Part shown: piece after piece, positions 9,201 to 10,520 of the stretch | Layout: each line of letters begins with the position of its first letter | Numbering within the stretch: the stretch's first letter is position 1 | Source of the DNA: Clostridia bacterium | GTDB lineage: Bacteria > Bacillota > Clostridia > Christensenellales > CAG-1252 | Assembly (NCBI GenBank): GCA_016296985.1 | Contig: JAEDHM010000043.1 | Location: 1 to 10,520, forward strand | Direction of reading: 5' to 3' | DNA: 10,520 nucleotides | Notes under the pieces: model-generated | The model's database searches: none | Seen by the model: the letters and a program-made list of their open reading frames with translations, nothing else | Told to the model about the DNA's origin: nothing | Translations under genes and position numbers: made by a program

Positions 9201-10037
9201 AAAACTTTCCTTTCCCGCATATGCGTCGTTTAAGGCAGAGTCAACGTCTTTTACGTAATAAGCGGATTTGAAAACGCCCTCGGTAAGGTTTACGATCAAG
9301 GCGGTATCTCTTTCACCGCTTGCCCCTGCCATATTGGAAAACTCGCTTTCAGTAAAGCCCAAAACTGCCAAAATATCGGTGTAGGTCAAGCCTAAATCCA
9401 TTTGAGATAAAACGGTAGGCAATGCGCTTGCTACCTTTGCATAGTCCAAAACAAAGGTATAAAGGGTATCTGCGCCCTTGATTTCTTTGTATGCTTCTAC
9501 GAAAATTTCCTTGCAAAGAGTGGGAAGCAAGGATGCAACGTTGTTGAAAACGCCGTCGGTAGTGTTATAGGAATTGTGGAGGGATTTTACCGCTTGGGCA
9601 AAATTGAAACTTTCAAACTTTCCGTTGGCTATTACGGGAGGAGTTTTAAGATAAAGGGTACCTTCTTTGAGATAAAGATTGAAAACGTCGGTGCTTTCTT
9701 CTTTCAAGGAAAGAGCAAAAGAAGAATTTGTATCCCCGTTTTCTACGTTGGCGGAAGAAATGTCAAACTTTCCGTCAAAGGAAAAATTGTGGTTTACAAA
9801 ATCATCATCCACGTATCTTCCCGAAAGAGAAATTCCCAAAAATTGACTGTCTGCCTTTGCGGTAGACGCCTTTTTCAAACCCTCGAAAGCTTCGGTAACC
9901 GCATCGGAAACCAAAATATCTTGCTTTCCAAGGGGAACAGGCTTTTCCTCTTCTACAGGTGTAGAACAGGCAACCAACAAAACTGCCGTCAAAATGAAGG
10001 TCAGTAAAATTATTGCAAAAGAAAGATGCTTTTTCAT
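3255..10037 (-). CDS. Giant multidomain surface lipoprotein (2260 residues)
   Basis: A very long exported lipoprotein with no name I can assign. The signal peptide (MKKH, then a hydrophobic stretch) ends in the lipobox LVAC with Cys24, followed by an acidic, proline-containing linker. Residues about 40-740 hold three diverged beta-rich modules resembling LolA/LppX-type lipoprotein domains. Residues about 840-1790 hold at least seven Ig-like modules marked by NP...YP...DG...WD. A four-cysteine knuckle lies at 1823-1842. Three MBG-like repeats occupy about 1955-2258, two with calcium-type loops. There is no C-terminal sortase signal or membrane helix, so lipidation at Cys24 is the likely anchor. 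I chose the ATG at 10037 because GGAGG lies just upstream (minus strand, about 10043-10047) and the signal peptide begins there. A GTG at 10085 would add 16 residues before it and has no ribosome binding site. A role in adhesion, scaffolding or ligand binding is inferred from architecture only. It is the first gene of a probable two-gene operon. Confidence 0.9.
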   Translation of the reverse strand: MKKHLSFAIILLTFILTAVLLVACSTPVEEEKPVPLGKQDILVSDAVTEAFEGLKKASTAKADSQFLGISLSGRYVDDDFVNHNFSFDGKFDISSANVENGDTNSSFALSLKEESTDVFNLYLKEGTLYLKTPPVIANGKFESFNFAQAVKSLHNSYNTTDGVFNNVASLLPTLCKEIFVEAYKEIKGADTLYTFVLDYAKVASALPTVLSQMDLGLTYTDILAVLGFTESEFSNMAGASGERDTALIVNLTEGVFKSAYYVKDVDSALNDAYAGKESFKLDTLVIKGEPVSVSLPDNLGNYQKFDLANLSLKGTLTLSANSGTQSGSLFVNSTLSANLTKEERELDFELLSNRKNNGDLEFSLALSTLGERNIAIFSNGDKVYFDFSAYGVAPLWVKAEDLSDKITTLGFLKDSASLDYKEILAIFAQFLGNRKESGPAVTTYTLEKDAVESILKVIGYDSVLDYDSLSATITTRNKEFSHLNLNFSAYGMNIELDADQPTVGVEVKVTEPDWTSSAINFEEKSFVTPTVKGIIREGTEAGDSVELLNALLYSLTGREFSLGEGFKGDLEYTVSANITKEGAITSFKADFEVADHYIGSFYFKNDNKIYVVTTPDNEGYSYVEEYNLRSEGNRYGGLLNAINGNNSVDYTSPLWSISNSGGLSLSVNRRAFDQLLATFKKVFTSSPTVEKLPDDFTAVEFALLFVNEEYRTRITFGEGKYIDAVISHFQLGYDEVAPLSIEAKDKSAKLHAENNMDEKTTFTFTDGSAYKVYLKNRQGEKLWSYSDTAKVGDGKVDITATVTLMGKPFSVKVNVDASAVSVGAMAGLSSDVVKKYYDVENRTFTFDRYDITVNPVDVINNCNAVRLSNGLETAVEWQILGKFIDKEIIDLTSGNSFALSPFVTDWFGNKVALYQTSPYTIALSGSVATSVALQEGKIFQNMEENGGKLKASFGSGMTKADPFDASHYGETVKIYVAEGESTIKGYRVDVSGIDTSGIMGDLEKALYNASGSYTLPVYIKDCMGYEKLYVIKINVIPSPIDKVIFAPSDVGEGLEFTTDADKGYFGTFTVNPLIIEKLKDGSLPQVATCFDGEVSFVTTSLKWDISVIDGVTFAGGKTGNLTLIIGNEIGGYRNFDFKFVFTKIAVSKVALADKQGNILTMGNNLAEKEVGAEDKEVVFDFASLNPYAFSYPHYVVYTYLYGAEAEVKVFNQVANWKTDKPFEVSKLWEKEDTYTFQFAKSGLSVKALLHFVQKAVDDDVPFDFDIISGTQNVVCRHPEGDVTFTDGKLNFKAYGAVAPEKAVDYTNPQKYPQKVRVTFLDGTVENLSVDWDLSNLLSSSAVYENGFNGHVYANVIVGEENGEKVYGSRRLKIGVYVASGVPQNIYFGFSIDEVRLAEHMKTGTVGKTLFTASGLYSALINGANQNLVDLSVEDRSVLDSVDNPSGAAIILERVADKLFYAKTAPAKELVSLFATGVREGYFIATKELSFSVLSYDRATDKVVTTNPLDVANYPTYLYFDYEDESYEDGMFKVSNWDFADSNGNNKVARYFIKEINNKGLSLQEVATKGDLAIKARVGSDLIGYISVGVPVNILPSALSEVEFTDIPLISGSVAGGGISRYAMDYSVVDGQYILTVNPYLADARHKSSYPLKINFTLANKYQDLSMDVQWDLSSVTNLDNLYYGAENLEVYAVIDVGIPFAKIVLPVKLVILQKVIDTVYVDGVESKNIYLDPYDVEPYGPVVEGDLVFLDVKVKFKGDDNLYPLTLKYSKEGIVLSYQTTVYKVGMSVEVGNDAGGWQTLEGYGLYGYPRVLLKAEGVKFLCSNCHHESYVYSEGCVNPGCPLSAWGREYYDLYTLTADAFGNVVTTFEEIDFSKPLPDTIRFTFGTPGAGESSVIEARSASYTLSGIAFEWQRVEGCLTLVVRNLSILDDVSQTITFNNATGYAPLDQNMFYNWDEEHIQDIFYNKITAGEYIERVNIRSDVVGLMNFASINIYAWTDENEDGVVDDGEITLMDANAELGAGDYIFRLALGEYQGQTHALYGNGILDESFTVYPLDISANVTVRQGAKAVAVNYSATYPATLDDELRAELNLSSIDVNLSILFFSDAERTNPVDFTEIGKVSSGDYYYMVVLDNPNYAVDKKGMFTINPFALNLTVKINGQSGSGITVTQGEEVKIEVVDQKIGVLTNDGIIGYYKYTYFMDDNGDGIYTEGEEVVLDEIEMGLATEVGVKVQVEITNGNFYSENVVVSFMLTKAQEN
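3393..3428 (-). other. Calcium-binding loop 2 (EF-hand/dockerin-type)
   Basis: Residues 2204-2215 read DDNGDGIYTEGE, again with ligand residues at positions 1, 3, 5, 9 and 12 and Gly at 6. It occupies the equivalent place in the third MBG-like repeat, after YKYTYF. The middle repeat has SDAERTNPVDFTE at this place and lacks the DxNxDG pattern. Confidence 0.7.
4005..4040 (-). other. Calcium-binding loop 1 (EF-hand/dockerin-type)
   Basis: Residues 2000-2011 read DENEDGVVDDGE, with acidic or amide side chains at loop positions 1, 3, 5, 9 and 12, Gly at 6 and Val at 8. This is a full canonical 12-residue calcium loop. It sits in the first MBG-like repeat, directly after the strand INIYAW. Calcium stabilisation of the repeat is the likely role. 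Confidence 0.7.
4512..4571 (-). other. Four-cysteine zinc-ribbon-like knuckle in an exported protein
   Basis: The lipoprotein has C1823-x2-C1826-x10-C1837-x4-C1842, with two histidines directly after C1826 and a proline after C1842. Elsewhere this 2260-residue chain has only about seven other mature-part or lipobox cysteines, all scattered, so the cluster stands out. The pattern fits a zinc ribbon or rubredoxin-type knuckle; two disulfides are the alternative outside the cell. It lies between the last Ig-like module and the next beta stretch, as an insertion of about 25 residues. Confidence 0.6.
4668..7520 (-). repeat. Array of diverged Ig-like (Big_4-like) modules
   Basis: Residues about 840-1790 of the lipoprotein repeat a recognisable pattern: a strand ending in an NP (or DP) pair, often YP, a strand ending in DG or similar, then W-D-[LIF]-[SA], a turn, and a closing strand with a V-x-V type ending before I-x-x-V-x-F. 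The NP/DP pair occurs at 854, 1071, 1185, 1307, 1506, 1637 and 1732. The clearest cores are VRVTFLDG (1315-1322) followed by VDWDLS (1329-1334), VQWDLS (1668-1673), LKWDIS (1101-1106) and NWDFAD (1535-1540). The DG...VxWDLS core is the hallmark look of Big_4-type bacterial Ig domains, usually stalk or binding modules of surface proteins. Spacing varies from 95 to 217 residues, so some modules carry insertions or hide an extra unit. Confidence 0.55.
7818..9920 (-). repeat. Three diverged N-terminal beta-rich modules (LolA/LppX-like appearance)
   Basis: Residues about 40-740 of the lipoprotein contain three similar stretches, at about 40-292, 300-505 and 525-740. Each begins with amphipathic strands and a GxL pattern (ISLSGRY, LSLKGTLTL, GFKGDLEYTV), runs through a strand ending in an exposed hairpin (EGTLYLK; NGDKVYFDF; NDNKIYVVT), then a helical part and closing strands. 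This alternation resembles periplasmic or surface lipid-carrier lipoproteins. The resemblance is judged by eye and fold-level only; a binding cavity cannot be seen from sequence. Sequence identity between modules is low, so this is an old internal duplication if real. Confidence 0.45.
9966..10037 (-). other. Lipoprotein signal peptide and lipobox of the giant protein
   Basis: Residues 1-24 read as a basic n-region (MKKH), a long hydrophobic core and the lipobox L-V-A-C, with Cys24 encoded at 9966-9968. In the established lipoprotein pathway (Lgt then signal peptidase II) this cysteine becomes the lipidated N terminus. The following residues STPVEEEKPVP form a short acidic tether before the first folded module. 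Confidence 0.9.
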
Positions 10038-10097
10038 ATTTGCCTCCGTCCGCGCGCACGCATAGCCAAGGGTACGCACGCCCACTATAACAAAATA

Positions 10098-10127
10098 ATA
10101 TTACTATATCTTACTGTATTTTGTCAA
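10098..10127 (-). promoter_or_regulatory. Predicted promoter of the lipoprotein operon
   Basis: On the minus strand a perfect -35 box TTGACA (plus-strand 10122-10127) is followed after 18 bp by TAATAT (10098-10103). Transcription would start near 10091 and give a leader of roughly 50 bases before the ATG at 10037. The region is strongly AT-rich, in contrast to the GC-rich leader that follows it. Confidence 0.65.
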
Positions 10128-10143
10128 TAGTCATTTATTTTTA

Positions 10144-10171
10144 CAAAGTCCACGGCTTTGCCGTGGCTTTG
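10144..10171. repeat. Long hairpin upstream of the lipoprotein operon
   Basis: CCACGGC (10150-10156) pairs with GCCGTGG (10160-10166) across a 3-base TTT loop. The stem extends with CAAAG (10144-10148) against CTTTG (10167-10171) after one bulged T. Neither side is followed by a T run in its reading direction, so it is not a typical intrinsic terminator. It adjoins the dispersed repeats to its right and probably belongs to that repeat landscape. Confidence 0.7.
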
Positions 10172-10210
10172 AATTTCTCATTGGCGTACAAAATGACGAC
10201 TAAAAAGAGC

Positions 10211-10269
10211 ACCGTCATCTCGAGCGTAGTCCTGTCATTCAGAGCGAAGCGAAGAATCTCCTGGAAAGG
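10211..10269 (+). repeat. Dispersed repeat, composite copy A
   Basis: A 21-bp left part, ACCGTCATCTCGAGCGTAGT plus C (10211-10231), is joined to a 38-bp right part that begins CTGTCATTCAGAGCGAAGC and ends with GAATCTCCTGGAAAGG (10232-10269). ATTC and GAAT in the right part are inverted and flank the central AGCGAAGCG. The left part looks like a truncated relative of the same repeat type. No reading frame is supported here. Confidence 0.8.
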
Positions 10270-10302
10270 TCGTCCTTCCTTGTAAAAAACAACTGACTAA
10301 GT

Positions 10303-10361
10303 ACCGTCATCTCGAACGTGGTCCTGTCATTCAGAGCGAAGCGTGGAATCTCCTGGGAAGG
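10303..10361 (+). repeat. Dispersed repeat, composite copy B
   Basis: This copy has the same length (59 bp) and the same left-right junction as copy A, with a few substitutions (CGAACGTGGTC in the left part, GCGTGGAATC and CTGGGAAGG in the right part). The shared junction indicates that the composite itself was copied. Confidence 0.8.
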
Positions 10362-10406
10362 TTAACCCCTAATGCGAAGCAGTTCTACCCTTGTCAAGTA
10401 CCCACA

Positions 10407-10452
10407 CTGTCATTCAGAGGGCTTGAATAGCCCGAAGAATCTCCTGGAAAGG
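10407..10452 (+). repeat. Dispersed repeat, copy C with a changed hairpin tip
   Basis: The frame CTGTCATTCAGAG...CGAAGAATCTCCTGGAAAGG is kept, but the centre is replaced by GGGCT-TGAAT-AGCCC (10419-10433), a perfect 5-bp stem with a 5-base loop. The copy is 46 bp, eight longer than the right parts of copies A and B. It has no left part like that of A and B. Confidence 0.8.
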
Positions 10453-10484
10453 AAACCGCCATCAAGAACCCAAACCACCCCATA

Positions 10485-10520
10485 CTGTCATTCAGAGCGT
10501 AGCGTGGAATCTCCTGGAAA
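10485..10520 (+). repeat. Dispersed repeat, copy D, cut by the window end
   Basis: CTGTCATTCAGAGCGTAGCG and GGAATCTCCTGGAAA match the right part of copy B apart from a single change in the centre. The final bases lie beyond the window, so the array may continue. The stretch from 10172 to 10520 holds only these repeats and short unique gaps; I see no gene in it. Confidence 0.8.

Noticed and set aside
10038..10085. A GTG start at 10085 that would add 16 residues to the lipoprotein
   Set aside because: No ribosome binding site precedes it, and the added residues would sit before a normal lipoprotein signal peptide that has its own GGAGG and ATG.
10144..10171. Intrinsic terminator for a gene to the right of the window
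   Set aside because: The stem is strong but is not followed by a T run on the minus strand, where the downstream bases are A-rich, nor on the plus strand.
10211..10520. CRISPR-like array of repeats and spacers
   Set aside because: Repeat copies differ in length and sequence (38 to 59 bp), gaps between them are uneven (about 30 to 54 bp), and there are no cas genes. The pattern fits dispersed intergenic hairpin elements.

Overview
The window looks like chromosomal DNA of a low- to mid-GC Gram-positive anaerobe, most likely a gut-type clostridial Bacillota lineage. The basis is GGAGG-type ribosome binding sites, a Gram-positive style lipobox on a giant surface lipoprotein, a cytoplasmic GH20 enzyme without a signal peptide, and short dispersed hairpin repeats in the intergenic regions. 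The phylum is an inference; no rRNA or marker gene is present.

Layout. Positions 1-55 hold three tandem 19-bp units, each a small hairpin followed by ATATCG. A sigma-A-like promoter (128-156) then leads into a plus-strand gene (174-1718) for a family GH20 beta-N-acetylhexosaminidase. A strong inverted repeat at 1774-1801 separates it from two minus-strand genes that converge on it and probably act as a bidirectional terminator. The minus-strand pair is read from right to left. First comes a 2260-residue lipoprotein (10037 to 3255). After a 39-bp gap comes a 464-residue protein with one N-terminal membrane helix and an exported domain (3215 to 1821). A TTGACA-18-TAATAT promoter lies upstream of the pair at 10098-10127. 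The right end (10141-10520) has no gene; it carries a long hairpin and at least four diverged copies of a hairpin-forming dispersed repeat.

The central object is the giant lipoprotein. By eye it divides into: a lipoprotein signal peptide; three diverged N-terminal modules rich in beta strand that resemble lipid-carrier-like (LolA/LppX-type) lipoprotein domains; at least seven diverged Ig-like modules sharing an NP...YP...DG...WD motif pattern, closest in look to Big_4-type bacterial Ig domains; a four-cysteine knuckle (C-x2-C-x10-C-x4-C) of zinc-ribbon appearance; and three C-terminal MBG-like repeats, two of which contain a canonical DxNxDG calcium-binding loop. The downstream membrane-anchored protein is unrecognised and is probably co-expressed with it on the outer face of the membrane. 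The pair may form a surface scaffold, adhesin or binding complex, but nothing in the sequence fixes a substrate. The GH20 gene is convergent with the pair, so a functional link is not implied.
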